DNA of 33,090 nucleotides from an uncultured Flavobacteriales bacterium. Lineage in GTDB: Bacteria; Bacteroidota; Bacteroidia; Flavobacteriales_D; CAJJDF01. How positions within the stretch are numbered: the first letter of the stretch is position 1; every line of letters begins with the position of its first letter. The stretch covers positions 1-33,090 of the forward strand of contig CAJJDF010000008.1 of NCBI GenBank assembly GCA_905182785.1. Reading direction: 5' to 3'. The notes under the pieces are model-generated. The model did no database searches. It had not been told where the DNA came from and was given only the letters and a program-made list of their open reading frames with translations. Positions 15,229 through 24,240 of this stretch are shown here, piece after piece. The position numbers and the translations under genes were made by a program.

Positions 15229-17466
15229 ATGAAAAGAAAAGTCATTTATATCGTTTTATTAATTCTCTTTCAGAGTATTGGCTTTGCGCAAACCAAAACT
15301 CAATTAGTGAATGAAGGCGATAAGAGTTTTCATGAGGGAGATTTTTATGGTTCTGGTTCTTATTATAAAATGGCTTTGGATTATGATTCTCTTGATACGG
15401 AATTGGTTATGAAATATGCCGAAGCTTTAAGGTTGCAAAACAATTACCAAAAGGCAGAATATTATTACGGTAAAATTTACTTAAAAGACGGAGGAAGAGA
15501 ATACCCAAAAGCAGTTTTTTGGTTAGCAACCATGCAAAAAATAAATGGCGATTATTTGGGCAGTTATAAAACTTGGAAGCGTGTAAAAACTATTTATAGA
15601 AAATCTAATTCGTATGAAAATCAAAAGGCTAAACAAGAAATAAGAGCTTCTGCCTTTGCAAGAAGAGCAGAGAAATACAGAAATGAGGCGGTTGTAAAAA
15701 ACATTGGCGAAGGAGTAAATACGGTAGCTTCCGAATTTAATCCAGTGGTGAAAGACAATCAATTATTTTTCTCATCTCTAAGAACAAAAAAAGTAGGTCT
15801 GGACAGACAAGTACTGGATGAAATATACAAAGTAAAATTGTACAAAGCTACTATCGTAGATTCCAACTGGAAAACTGAGGATGATTTGCCTTTGACTATT
15901 AATTCGCCTCAATTTCACAATGCTAATTCTTGTTTTAGTGCAGATGAAACTCAATTTTACTTTACCAGATGTGATGAGAATAACAGGTGTAAATTAATAG
16001 TTTCTAGTTATAAAGATGGAAAGTGGGGAAGTGCCAAAGAATTGAAATTAAATTCAGCATCTTCAACAACTACTCAACCCATGAGTTTTTATAAAAACGG
16101 GAAGGAGTATTTGTTTTTTGTATCTGATAGAAAAGGAGGGTTTGGGAAATTAGATATTTGGTACACCAAAAGAAAAGAAAACGGGAGTTTTGAGACTCCA
16201 ATAAATGCAGGAGAGCAAGTTAATTCTATTGACAATGAAATTACTCCTTTTTATGATTTGAAGAAAAGTAGGTTATATTTCAGTTCCGATTGGCACGTAG
16301 GATTAGGAGGGTTTGATATTTTCGAATCACTTGGAAACCCTGACCGATTGACTAGACCAAAAAACTTGGGAATGCCAATTAATTCTAGGTGGAATGATAT
16401 GTACTATTTTGTAGATACAATTACCGACACCAATTATTTAGCATCAAACAGAGAAGGTAGTTTAACTGATAAAAATGCAACTTGCTGTAACGATATTTAT
16501 TCGGTTGCATTTCCAGAAGAAATAAAACCAGAGGAAATAGAGATTTTAACTTTGGAAGACATTAATAAATACCTGCCTGTAACACTTTATTTTCATAACG
16601 ATTGTCCCAATCCTAGAACTACAAAAACAACTACAGAGCTCAATTATTTGACAACCTATGTGGATTATATGGAATTAGTTCCAACTTATAAAACCGAATA
16701 TTCCAAAGGGTTACAGGAGATGAAAGAGGAAGAAGCTATTCTCGATATTGACGATTTCTTTAAAGATTATGTGGAAAAAGGAGTCAAAGATTTGGATTTA
16801 TTTACCCAGTTATTATTTCTTGAATTAGAAAAAGGAATAGAAATAGAACTGACAGTAAAGGGTTTTGCAAGTCCCTTGGCAAAAACTGATTACAATGTGA
16901 AACTGACAGGAAGAAGGATTTCTAGTTTGAAGAATTTCTTAAATGAATTTGAAAATGGAAAATTCAAGAAGTATATAAATAGCAGTAAATTATCATTTAA
17001 GGAAGAGCCATTTGGAGAATATACAGCAAGTAAATTGGTAAGTGACAATGTGAATGACCAAAGAAACTCGGTTTACAGTAGAGTAGCAGCCTTGGAAAGA
17101 AAAATTGAAATAGTGTCGGTTAGCTACAAAATCCAGCCAGAAAAAAAAGCTCCCAAAATTAAGTTAGACAAGGAATATATTAATTTAGGAAAGCGTAAAA
17201 ATGGCATTCCTATTGAGGTTAAGTTTTCGATTACCAATGAAGGGAATGCTCCACTTATTATATTTGGAATTGAGGGTTCTTGCAGTTGTACAGTAGTAAA
17301 AAATGATGAAACTCCTCTTCTTTCTGGAGAATCAAGAATAATAAAAGCAGCTATTAATACCGAACAATTATTTGGTAAATTGACTAAAACAGTTACAATT
17401 AAATCGAATGCAATTCCAAAAGATAAAACAGTTATAATTAACTTTGAAATTATAAAAAATAACTAA
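15229..17466 (+). CDS. PorE-like TPR/PD40/OmpA-type protein with C-terminal DUF1573 domain
   Basis: A 745-residue secreted protein. In order: signal peptide to GFAQ; TPR helices at about residues 25-130 (YYKMALDYDSLDTELVMKYA, EYYYGKIYLKDGG); PD40 beta-propeller repeats to about 430 (FNPVVKDNQLFFSSLR, YLFFVSDRKGGFGKLDIWYT, RLYFSSDWHVGLGGFDIF); an OmpA-like segment at about 450-625 (LYFHNDCPNPRT, then VKGFASPLAKTDYNVKLTGR); and DUF1573 from about 640 (EGSCSCTVVKNDETPLLSGE). The first parts match the plan of PorE, which links the T9SS to peptidoglycan. The OmpA region carries a long insert, and the DUF1573 end is an addition. It follows PorP/SprF by 28 bases and should be co-transcribed. Confidence 0.85.
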   Translation: MKRKVIYIVLLILFQSIGFAQTKTQLVNEGDKSFHEGDFYGSGSYYKMALDYDSLDTELVMKYAEALRLQNNYQKAEYYYGKIYLKDGGREYPKAVFWLATMQKINGDYLGSYKTWKRVKTIYRKSNSYENQKAKQEIRASAFARRAEKYRNEAVVKNIGEGVNTVASEFNPVVKDNQLFFSSLRTKKVGLDRQVLDEIYKVKLYKATIVDSNWKTEDDLPLTINSPQFHNANSCFSADETQFYFTRCDENNRCKLIVSSYKDGKWGSAKELKLNSASSTTTQPMSFYKNGKEYLFFVSDRKGGFGKLDIWYTKRKENGSFETPINAGEQVNSIDNEITPFYDLKKSRLYFSSDWHVGLGGFDIFESLGNPDRLTRPKNLGMPINSRWNDMYYFVDTITDTNYLASNREGSLTDKNATCCNDIYSVAFPEEIKPEEIEILTLEDINKYLPVTLYFHNDCPNPRTTKTTTELNYLTTYVDYMELVPTYKTEYSKGLQEMKEEEAILDIDDFFKDYVEKGVKDLDLFTQLLFLELEKGIEIELTVKGFASPLAKTDYNVKLTGRRISSLKNFLNEFENGKFKKYINSSKLSFKEEPFGEYTASKLVSDNVNDQRNSVYSRVAALERKIEIVSVSYKIQPEKKAPKIKLDKEYINLGKRKNGIPIEVKFSITNEGNAPLIIFGIEGSCSCTVVKNDETPLLSGESRIIKAAINTEQLFGKLTKTVTIKSNAIPKDKTVIINFEIIKNN

Positions 17467-17468
17467 TT

Positions 17469-17960
17469 ATGTCCTATTTTGATAAATACATAGCACTTTC
17501 TACTTCTCAAGATATTGAGCAAACTATGGTAGAAAGTCACAATCATTTGATACAAACGATACTTCCGCTTACCGAAGAACAGATGCTGTTTAAGTACGAA
17601 GAAAATAAGTGGAGTATTAAAGATTTACTACAACATTTAATAGATACAGAGCGTGTTTTTATGTACCGAGCAATGTGTTTTGCAAGAAATGATAAATCGG
17701 AGTTACCGGGGTTTGATGAAAATGAATTTGCCGCAGAAGCAATGGCAGATTTAAAATCAAAAGGTCAATTACTCAATGAGTACATAGCAGTTCATAAATC
17801 TACTATCATGTTTTATAATACCCTACCGAACGAAGCAATGGATAGAAAAGGAAGAGCGAGTGGAAATGAGTTTACTATAAAAAGTATTGCACATATTATT
17901 GCAGGTCACATTCAGCATCATTTATCAGTAATTGAAGAAAGATATTTACCAAATTTATAA
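17469..17960 (+). CDS. DinB family protein
   Basis: A 163-residue cytoplasmic four-helix-bundle protein of the DinB/YfiT superfamily, metal-dependent enzymes that include thiol transferases. The expected histidines are visible: WSIKDLLQHLIDTERVFMYR at residues about 49-68 gives the first, and IIAGHIQHHLSVIEERYL near the C-terminus gives the others. The substrate is unknown. It begins two bases after the stop of the PorE-like gene, so translational coupling is likely, although the functions do not look related. Confidence 0.88.
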   Translation: MSYFDKYIALSTSQDIEQTMVESHNHLIQTILPLTEEQMLFKYEENKWSIKDLLQHLIDTERVFMYRAMCFARNDKSELPGFDENEFAAEAMADLKSKGQLLNEYIAVHKSTIMFYNTLPNEAMDRKGRASGNEFTIKSIAHIIAGHIQHHLSVIEERYLPNL

Positions 17961-17963
17961 ATT

Positions 17964-18254
17964 ATGAAAAAATTAGTATTAACCTTCTTGGTATTAATTT
18001 TGGTCTTTTGGCTCAAGCTCAATTATTATCCCCACAACAAATGATTTTCCCAACACCTCATGAGATAGTTTGGGAATAGTGATAACAAAGAAGAATTGAC
18101 TTCGGTTACTTTGTATCCTATTTCGGGGAAATAACTGATATAGGAAACACAAATCACGAAACAATTAGATGTTTCTAAATTAGCTACGGGAGTTTATATT
18201 CTTAAAATGACTTCTGTGAATGGAGTAGTGGAGAAGAAGATAATAAAAGAATAA
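17964..18254 (+). pseudogene. Decayed gene for a small secreted protein with a T9SS sorting domain
   Basis: An ATG four bases after the DinB stop starts a signal peptide, MKKLVLTFLVL. A frameshift follows; in the next frame the leader completes as NFGLLAQAQLLSPQQMIFPT and soon meets a stop. Back in the first frame the sequence reads SVTLYPISGK, TAA, LI, TAG, ETQITKQLDVSKLATGVYIL and ends VEKKIIKE, a clear T9SS type A sorting domain. The two internal stops (18132-18134, 18141-18143) stand where Gln codons are expected, each one C-to-T change away. The middle of the protein is largely missing. The gene is dead but recognisable. Confidence 0.8.
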
Positions 18255-18259
18255 AACCT

Positions 18260-18874
18260 ATGAAAAACCTAATTATACTATTTTTGATGTTGACTTCATT
18301 CAGTTCTTTCTCTCAAAAGAACCAAGAAGAGATAGTAAAATCAAATAAAGAATACAGATCAGAGCTTAATGCACAATACAAAGATTCTTTGTATTCGCCT
18401 TTGAAAAAAGAAGCAAGAGAAAAGTTTACTGCCTTTCCTTTCTATGATATTGACACCAATTATTATGTGGTCGCGACTATCGAGCAATCAAAAACATCCA
18501 AAATGTTTAGGATGAAAACATCTACAGATAGGAAGCCAAAATATAGAGTCTTCGGAACAGTTACTTTCACCATAAAAGACACAGTTTATAAGCTTAATGT
18601 GTATCAAAACTTAGGTTTATTAAAGAATCCCGAGTACGAAGATTATTTGTTTTTACCATTCAATGATTACACCAATGGAAATGAAACCTATGGAGGAGGT
18701 CGTTATTTAGATGTAAGAATTCCAAAAGGAAATACTATGGTCTTGGATTTTAATAAAGCTTACAATCCTTATTGTGCTTACACTTATGGTTATTCTTGCC
18801 CTGTTCCTCCAAGAGGAAATAGTTTGGAAACAGAGATTAATGCTGGGATTAAGTTTGAAGAAATAGAGGATTGA
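18260..18874 (+). CDS. DUF1684 domain secreted protein
   Basis: A 204-residue protein with a signal peptide ending about SFSSFSQ. The conserved end of the DUF1684 family is clear: YEDYLFLPFNDYTNGNETYG, then GGRYLDVRIPKGNTMVLDFN, then AYNPYCAYTYGYSCPVPP and a final AGIKF. The family is widespread but has no established function; the two conserved cysteines in the YCAY/YSCP segment might pair outside the cytoplasm. The start lies five bases after the pseudogene stop, so this gene may have depended on, or still uses, the upstream transcript. Confidence 0.88.
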   Translation: MKNLIILFLMLTSFSSFSQKNQEEIVKSNKEYRSELNAQYKDSLYSPLKKEAREKFTAFPFYDIDTNYYVVATIEQSKTSKMFRMKTSTDRKPKYRVFGTVTFTIKDTVYKLNVYQNLGLLKNPEYEDYLFLPFNDYTNGNETYGGGRYLDVRIPKGNTMVLDFNKAYNPYCAYTYGYSCPVPPRGNSLETEINAGIKFEEIED

Positions 18875-18902
18875 TAATTAAAAAATAGTTCTATATTTAA
18901 CC

Positions 18903-20300
18903 ATGGCTATAGAAAAAGGAAACAAAAAAACGATAAGAGGCTGGATGGCATATGATTGGGCAAACTCAGTCTACAGTTTGGTAATTAGTTCAGCAATTTT
19001 CCCTATTTTTTATGAAGGGATAACGTCCAATCTCGATAGTCCATTTGTTTCAGAAACTATGATCAAAGGGAATACCCAATACTTAGTAAAAGCATTTGGT
19101 AGCGAGTGGATTAACACATCTTTAATCACATACGTCAGTGCAATTGGATTTTTGATTGTGGCTTTCTTATCTCCAATTTTATCAGGAATAGCAGATTATG
19201 TTGGTCGAAAAAAATTATTTTTACGAATTTTCGCATACTTAGGTTCATTTTCTTGTATGGGATTATACTTTTTTAGTCTCGAATCAATTGAAATTGGCTT
19301 TTTGTTTTTTGTTCTTGCTTTAGTAGGTTTTTGGGGTGGTTTGGTGTTTTATAACGCTTATTTACCAGAGATTGCCGAGAAAAAAGACCACGACAAAATA
19401 AGTGCAGGAGGCTTTTCTATGGGTTATATTGGGAGTGTAATTCTCTTAATTATTTGTTTAGTACTTGTGACTTTCAACAATTCATTCCCTGATTTTATGG
19501 GAATAGCTGATATTTTAGATGAAAATGGAGCTGTGCTTCAATCTGGAAAAGTGAATGCTTCAAAATTTGGGTTCCTTCTCACTGGAGTTTGGTGGTTTGG
19601 GTTTAGTCATGTTTTCTTTGCTAGAATAAAAGAAAGTAAAGAGAAATTTAAAGTTTCAAAACATATTTTGGGAAACGGATTCAAGGAATTGAGGTCAGTT
19701 TACAAAGAACTTATGCAAGATATTAACTTGAAAAGATTCTTACCTGCTTTCTTTATGATTAGTACAGGAGTACAAACAGTAATGTTAGTTGCAGTCTATT
19801 TTGCATCCAAAGAAATATTTACGGGACAATATGAAGATCAAAAAAGTTCGGGGTTAATATTGAGTATTTTATTAATTCAATTAATTGCAATTCCTGGAGC
19901 CTTGGGAATGGCAAGAGTTTCTAAAATGATAGGGAATGTAAAAACACTTCAAATTATTATTTTTGCTTGGGTTTGCTTAGTTATTTGGGCATATTTTGTA
20001 CAAACACCTTTTGAGTTTTATATCACAGCAGGATTTGTGGGATTGGTTATGGGCTCAGTTCAAGCGCTTTCTCGTTCTACTTATTCTAAGTTTTTACCCC
20101 CTACAGAAGATACATCTTCTTACTTTAGTTTTTATGATGTAACAGAGAAATTAGCAATAGTTGTAGGGATGTTCATGTTTGGTTTCTTAGAACAAGTTAC
20201 CGGGAGCATGAGAAACTCTATTATTTGTATTGCAGTTTTCTTTGTTGCGGCATTTATTTTATTAGCTTTTGTTCCTAAAGATAAAATAGAAAGCAATTAA
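18903..20300 (+). CDS. MFS transporter, UMF1 (Atg22-like) family
   Basis: A 465-residue inner membrane protein with about 12 spans. The family-typical opening is GWMAYDWANSVYSLVISSAI at residues about 13-32, followed by FLSPILSGIADYVGRKKLFL (the MFS loop 2-3 motif) and, in the second half, GLVMGSVQALSRSTYSKFLP, also conserved in UMF1 proteins. The yeast relative Atg22 exports amino acids from the vacuole; the bacterial substrate is unknown. A TATATTTA stretch lies just before the ATG and could be a -7 box. The glycosyltransferase gene begins 12 bases after the stop. Confidence 0.9.
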   Translation: MAIEKGNKKTIRGWMAYDWANSVYSLVISSAIFPIFYEGITSNLDSPFVSETMIKGNTQYLVKAFGSEWINTSLITYVSAIGFLIVAFLSPILSGIADYVGRKKLFLRIFAYLGSFSCMGLYFFSLESIEIGFLFFVLALVGFWGGLVFYNAYLPEIAEKKDHDKISAGGFSMGYIGSVILLIICLVLVTFNNSFPDFMGIADILDENGAVLQSGKVNASKFGFLLTGVWWFGFSHVFFARIKESKEKFKVSKHILGNGFKELRSVYKELMQDINLKRFLPAFFMISTGVQTVMLVAVYFASKEIFTGQYEDQKSSGLILSILLIQLIAIPGALGMARVSKMIGNVKTLQIIIFAWVCLVIWAYFVQTPFEFYITAGFVGLVMGSVQALSRSTYSKFLPPTEDTSSYFSFYDVTEKLAIVVGMFMFGFLEQVTGSMRNSIICIAVFFVAAFILLAFVPKDKIESN

Positions 20301-20312
20301 TTAGTTAAGTAA

Positions 20313-21446
20313 TTGAGTAAAAATAAAAACCATATTATTGTTTCTGTTTCCAATGATTTATTTTCTGACCAGAGAGTAGATAAGGTTTGTAATACATTGA
20401 TTTGTTTAGGTTTCGAGGTTACTCTTGTTGGTAGAAAATTACCCAATAGTTTACCGCTTGCTCCAAGGAAATATAAGACAAAAAGAATAAAGTTATTGTT
20501 CAAAAAAGGACCTTTTTTTTACGCAGAGCTCAATTTTAGGTTGTTTTGGTATTTGTTATTCAAAAAACATTCAGTTTTACTTTCCAATGATTTAGATACT
20601 TTGTTGGCCAATTACAAAGTAAGTAAATTCAGAAGAACAGAGTTGGTGTATGATTCACATGAATATTTTACCGAAGTACCCGAATTAAAAGAAGGTTCAT
20701 TTGCTAAAAATATGTGGCTAAGAATAGAGCGATATATTTTTCCAAAATTAAAGAATGTATATACAGTATGCGATTCTATTGCAAAAGTATATGAGGATAA
20801 ATACAAAGTATCAGTAAAGGTGGTGAGGAATATCCCAAAACAAAATTTACAAACCAAATTCAAGACAAGAGAAGAATTAGGATTGCCAAAAGACAAAAAA
20901 GTCTTGTTGTTGCAAGGTGCAGGAATAAACAGAGACCGAGGAGCAGAGGAAATGGTGGAAGCAATGAAATACTTACCTCAAGATTATTTGTTTCTGATTG
21001 TGGGTGGAGGGGATGTTTTCGAGATTTTGAAAGAAAATATTGCAAAAGATAACTTAGAAGATAAAGTAAAAATAATAGGTAAAGTAGCTTATGAAGAGTT
21101 GATTAATTACACATTTAATTCTGATTTGGGATTGTCTTTGGACAAAAACACAAACCTCAATTATCAATATTCCTTACCTAATAAGCTGTTTGATTACATC
21201 AATTATCAAACTCCTGTTTTGACAAGTAACTTGGTTGAGATTAGAAAAATTGTAGAAACATACAAAGTAGGATGGATTACAAAAAGCCATAATCCAAAGG
21301 ATATTGCAGAAACTATTCTTGGTGTTTTTAATAATGAGGAAGAGTATGAGGATAAGAAAAACAATACAAAAAAAGCTTCTGAGGAATTGAATTGGGAAAA
21401 CGAAGAATTGGTTTTGAAAGAAATATACAGTAAATTACTTAAATGA
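20313..21446 (+). CDS. Glycosyltransferase, GT4-like (GT-B fold)
   Basis: A 377-residue cytoplasmic or membrane-peripheral protein. The N-terminal acceptor domain starts HIIVSVSNDLFSDQRVDKVC and has LVYDSHEYFTEVPEL; the C-terminal donor domain has LLLQGAGINRDRGAEEMVEA, FLIVGGGDVFEILK, and LPNKLFDYINYQTPVLTSNL, the usual nucleotide-sugar region. Donor and acceptor are unknown. The start codon appears to be TTG (20313-20315): no nearby ATG precedes the first beta strand, and the upstream gene ends 12 bases before. It overlaps the next glycosyltransferase by four bases, so the two probably act on the same glycan. Confidence 0.88.
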   Translation: MSKNKNHIIVSVSNDLFSDQRVDKVCNTLICLGFEVTLVGRKLPNSLPLAPRKYKTKRIKLLFKKGPFFYAELNFRLFWYLLFKKHSVLLSNDLDTLLANYKVSKFRRTELVYDSHEYFTEVPELKEGSFAKNMWLRIERYIFPKLKNVYTVCDSIAKVYEDKYKVSVKVVRNIPKQNLQTKFKTREELGLPKDKKVLLLQGAGINRDRGAEEMVEAMKYLPQDYLFLIVGGGDVFEILKENIAKDNLEDKVKIIGKVAYEELINYTFNSDLGLSLDKNTNLNYQYSLPNKLFDYINYQTPVLTSNLVEIRKIVETYKVGWITKSHNPKDIAETILGVFNNEEEYEDKKNNTKKASEELNWENEELVLKEIYSKLLK

Positions 21447-22564
21447 TTGAAGCAATAAATATCATCTCGTTTGATGTCCCTTTTCCAGCTAATTATGGGG
21501 GAGTGATAGATGTGTTTTATAAATTGAAGACTTTCTACAAGATGGGAGTAAAAGTACACTTACACTGTTTTGAATATGGAAGAGAGGAGCAACCAGAATT
21601 AGAAAAGTATTGTGAATCGGTAACGTATTACAAACGAAAAGATCATTGGATTAATTTGTTATCATCCATTCCTTTTATTGTTAAAACAAGAGTTTCTAAG
21701 GAGCTAGAAAGTAATTTATTATCAAATGATTACCCTATTTTATTTGAAGGGTTACATACGTGTTATTTATTGAATAATCCTAAACTAAAAGACAGAATAA
21801 AACTATACAGAGAAAGTAACATTGAACACAAATATTACAGTCACTTGGCAAAATCTGAAAAGAGTTTTTCTAAAAAAATATTTTTGAGATGGGAAGCAAG
21901 AAAGCTTAAAAGATATGAGCCAATTCTGAAACACGCCCAACATAGTTTTATGGTTTCACAAACTGATTTTCATTATTTCGAAATGAAATATCCAAAATCG
22001 AACAATCATTTTGTTCCTAGTTTTCATTCGGGATTCGAGGTAAAGATAGCCGAAGGAAAAGGAGATTATGTGTTGTATCATGGTAATTTATCGGTTTCAG
22101 AAAATTACGAAGCTGTTTCGTATTTAATTAAAACTGTATTTTCTGTATTGGATGTTCATTTAATTGTAGCAGGATTAAACCCTCCCGAACACCTTCTAAA
22201 AGAAATAGAAAGGCATGAGCACATTACCTTGATTTCTAATCCAGAAGAAGAACAAATGAATGGTTTAATTGCCAATGCACAAATCAATTTTTTGTACACC
22301 AACCAAGCAACAGGATTAAAACTAAAATTATTAAATGTCCTTTACCAAGGAAGGCATTGTTTAGTAAATAGTAAAATGGTGGAAGGAACAACTTTGGCAG
22401 CTTGTTGTATTGTAGAAGATAACATTGATAAACAAATTATTAAGATTAAAAACTTAATGGAAGAAGAAGTATCTCCCGAAATCATTGAAAAAAGAAAATC
22501 AATTTTATTAGAAAACTACTCTAACGAAAAGAATTTTGTTAGAATAATGGAGGTTTTTGAATAA
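21443..22564 (+). CDS. Glycosyltransferase family protein
   Basis: A 373-residue GT-B-type glycosyltransferase. It opens with INIISFDVPFPANYGGVIDV, the glycine-rich loop common to this group, and has DYVLYHGNLSVSENYEAVSY at the start of the second domain, then VHLIVAGLNPPEHLLKEI and TGLKLKLLNVLYQGRHCLVN, where a Glu/Lys-rich donor site is expected. Sugar specificity cannot be told. The ATG overlaps the previous stop (ATGA), a sign of coupled translation. It ends the plus-strand run that began at 12505 and is convergent with dacB. Confidence 0.86.
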   Translation: MIEAINIISFDVPFPANYGGVIDVFYKLKTFYKMGVKVHLHCFEYGREEQPELEKYCESVTYYKRKDHWINLLSSIPFIVKTRVSKELESNLLSNDYPILFEGLHTCYLLNNPKLKDRIKLYRESNIEHKYYSHLAKSEKSFSKKIFLRWEARKLKRYEPILKHAQHSFMVSQTDFHYFEMKYPKSNNHFVPSFHSGFEVKIAEGKGDYVLYHGNLSVSENYEAVSYLIKTVFSVLDVHLIVAGLNPPEHLLKEIERHEHITLISNPEEEQMNGLIANAQINFLYTNQATGLKLKLLNVLYQGRHCLVNSKMVEGTTLAACCIVEDNIDKQIIKIKNLMEEEVSPEIIEKRKSILLENYSNEKNFVRIMEVFE

Positions 22565-22567
22565 GTA

Positions 22568-22613
22568 ATTACACTTTTCCTTTTAGTATTTCTCCTTAGA
22601 AATAAGGTGTAAT
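22568..22613. terminator. Candidate shared hairpin between convergent genes
   Basis: Arms ATTACACTTT (22568-22577) and AAGGTGTAAT (22604-22613) pair over ten positions with one G-T pair around a 26-base loop. It lies between the ends of the glycosyltransferase and dacB genes. T-runs next to the arms are weak, so termination is plausible but not certain. Confidence 0.35.
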
Positions 22614-22633
22614 AGTACGAAAAAACAGAATCC

Positions 22634-24100
22634 TTAATGATTCGCAATAGCAACCATTATTTTTTCAAGTTTCTTTGTCATAATAGAATTATAGCAATTG
22701 TAATTGTTTACAATTATTGCAAAGGCCAAGTTTTTACCCGATTTAGACTTTACATAACCAGCATAACTTTTTACCCGAGTCATAGTTCCACTTTTTGCCC
22801 TTAATCTTCCGCTAGCGTAAGTTTTTCTTCCAATTCGAGTCATTGTTCCAGATTTCCCTGCAATGGGCAGAGAAGTATAAAAAGACTTGTAGTTTTTACT
22901 TTTCTTCATATACCTCAATATAGAAGTTAAGTGATAAGCAGAAACTGCATTCATTCGTGACATTCCACTGCCATCAGAAATATACATTCCTGTTGTGTTT
23001 ATACGTTTACTCCAAAAGTTTTTTACAGCCAAAGCTCCTCCAGAGTTACTCCCTCCATTATTTCTTTTTTTACCCACTGCATTCAATAAATGCTCTGCAT
23101 ATAAATTATTACTCACATGGTTTGTTTTGTAAACAATACGGGCAATAGAAGGTGATTTTTGAGTATAAAAATTTGCTCGATTTTCTTCTGTTTGCATTCC
23201 TGCTAATTCCATTTTTCTTTTGGTAGTTGCACCCAATTGGATTTTGATTCCAGCATTCAATAAATAATATTCTAAATCCCAAGCAGCTTGATAAGCAGGG
23301 TCAGTCATGGAAGCTTTTACATTAAAATCATCCCTTCCTTTTGGTATAGACCCTTTTATTAATCTAAGGTTTGAATAAGGAGCGCTATACACATAAGCAT
23401 TGTCTTTTTTACTGTCAGCAGCTTTCACCTGGTTGTTAAATTTCTGATCTGGTAAACAAGGAGTAACGCAATCAATAAAAGTAGAATCTCCAGCAAGAGG
23501 ACCAGAGCGAAAAGTTAAATAAGTAAGGTTGTCATAAATAGTTAATCCACTGGTTCCTGCTCCATAATAATTCCCCATGTCTCCCCAAAGCCAAGTAGAA
23601 GGAACACCTTCGTAACTGAAGTGACTTGCATCTCCAATTACAGCACCTTTTATTTCTTTTATTCCTAGTTTTTGAATTTCCAAAACCCATTTCAGCATAA
23701 AATCTGAAGCGTTTTCGTCTTTATTAAGAAAATAGTTGGAACCTAAAGTTGGATCTCCACCTCCTTTAATATAAATATTACCCAGAAGAACTCCATTAGA
23801 ATCTATAACGCCATCGTATTGTAAAGTTGTTTTGAAACTGGTGTAAGAACCCAAGGAAACCAGAGCTGCAGAAGTTGATACAATTTTCATGGTAGAAGCA
23901 GGAACAAGGCTGTTGTAAGAGTTGTACTCAGCAATTGCAGAGTCAGTATCCAAATCTATTACACGAAAGCTTATAGAAGCGTTTTCTAATACTTTTTCAC
24001 CCTTTATTTTATTGAACGCATCCATGATGTTGTTTTGAGAAACTACAGCAGTAGAACTTAAAACAATAAAAATTGTGACTATAAATTTCATTTTTGTCAT
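22634..24100 (-). CDS. dacB: D-alanyl-D-alanine carboxypeptidase/endopeptidase (PBP4 type)
   Basis: A periplasmic penicillin-binding protein that trims or cuts peptidoglycan cross-links. Length is 488 residues with a signal peptide ending VVSQ. The S13 family motifs are SxxK with Ser69 and Lys72 (VPASTMKIVS), ISDGSGMSRMNAVSAYHL near residue 375, and RAKSGTMTRVKSYAGY near 430, where most relatives have KTG. Just before it a second KSGTMTR occurs in IAGKSGTMTRIGRKTYASGR, where relatives have a variable GxDGTL. ATG codons at 24100 and 24091 are both possible starts; the second gives a slightly shorter signal peptide. It is divergent from comEC over 140 bases. Confidence 0.93.
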   Translation of the reverse strand: MTKMKFIVTIFIVLSSTAVVSQNNIMDAFNKIKGEKVLENASISFRVIDLDTDSAIAEYNSYNSLVPASTMKIVSTSAALVSLGSYTSFKTTLQYDGVIDSNGVLLGNIYIKGGGDPTLGSNYFLNKDENASDFMLKWVLEIQKLGIKEIKGAVIGDASHFSYEGVPSTWLWGDMGNYYGAGTSGLTIYDNLTYLTFRSGPLAGDSTFIDCVTPCLPDQKFNNQVKAADSKKDNAYVYSAPYSNLRLIKGSIPKGRDDFNVKASMTDPAYQAAWDLEYYLLNAGIKIQLGATTKRKMELAGMQTEENRANFYTQKSPSIARIVYKTNHVSNNLYAEHLLNAVGKKRNNGGSNSGGALAVKNFWSKRINTTGMYISDGSGMSRMNAVSAYHLTSILRYMKKSKNYKSFYTSLPIAGKSGTMTRIGRKTYASGRLRAKSGTMTRVKSYAGYVKSKSGKNLAFAIIVNNYNCYNSIMTKKLEKIMVAIANH

Positions 24101-24240
24101 GGATAATTATCTAATGTAAAAATAGTGGTTTGTTTTCTATTCTTAGAGAGACTTTTCAATTAATATATCATGTTTAAGTTTTAAAGTTCATTTGTAAAAT
24201 ATAAAACACTCATAATCAATTAATTTAATTATATTACAGT

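Noticed and set aside
18132-18143. Stop-codon reassignment to Gln
   Set aside because: TAA and TAG end many intact genes in this window, so the two internal stops reflect gene decay.
22834-22860. Second KSGTM motif in PBP4 as evidence for a domain duplication
   Set aside because: Aligned with relatives, the first copy falls on the variable GxDGT segment that normally precedes the KTG box, so it is a local resemblance.
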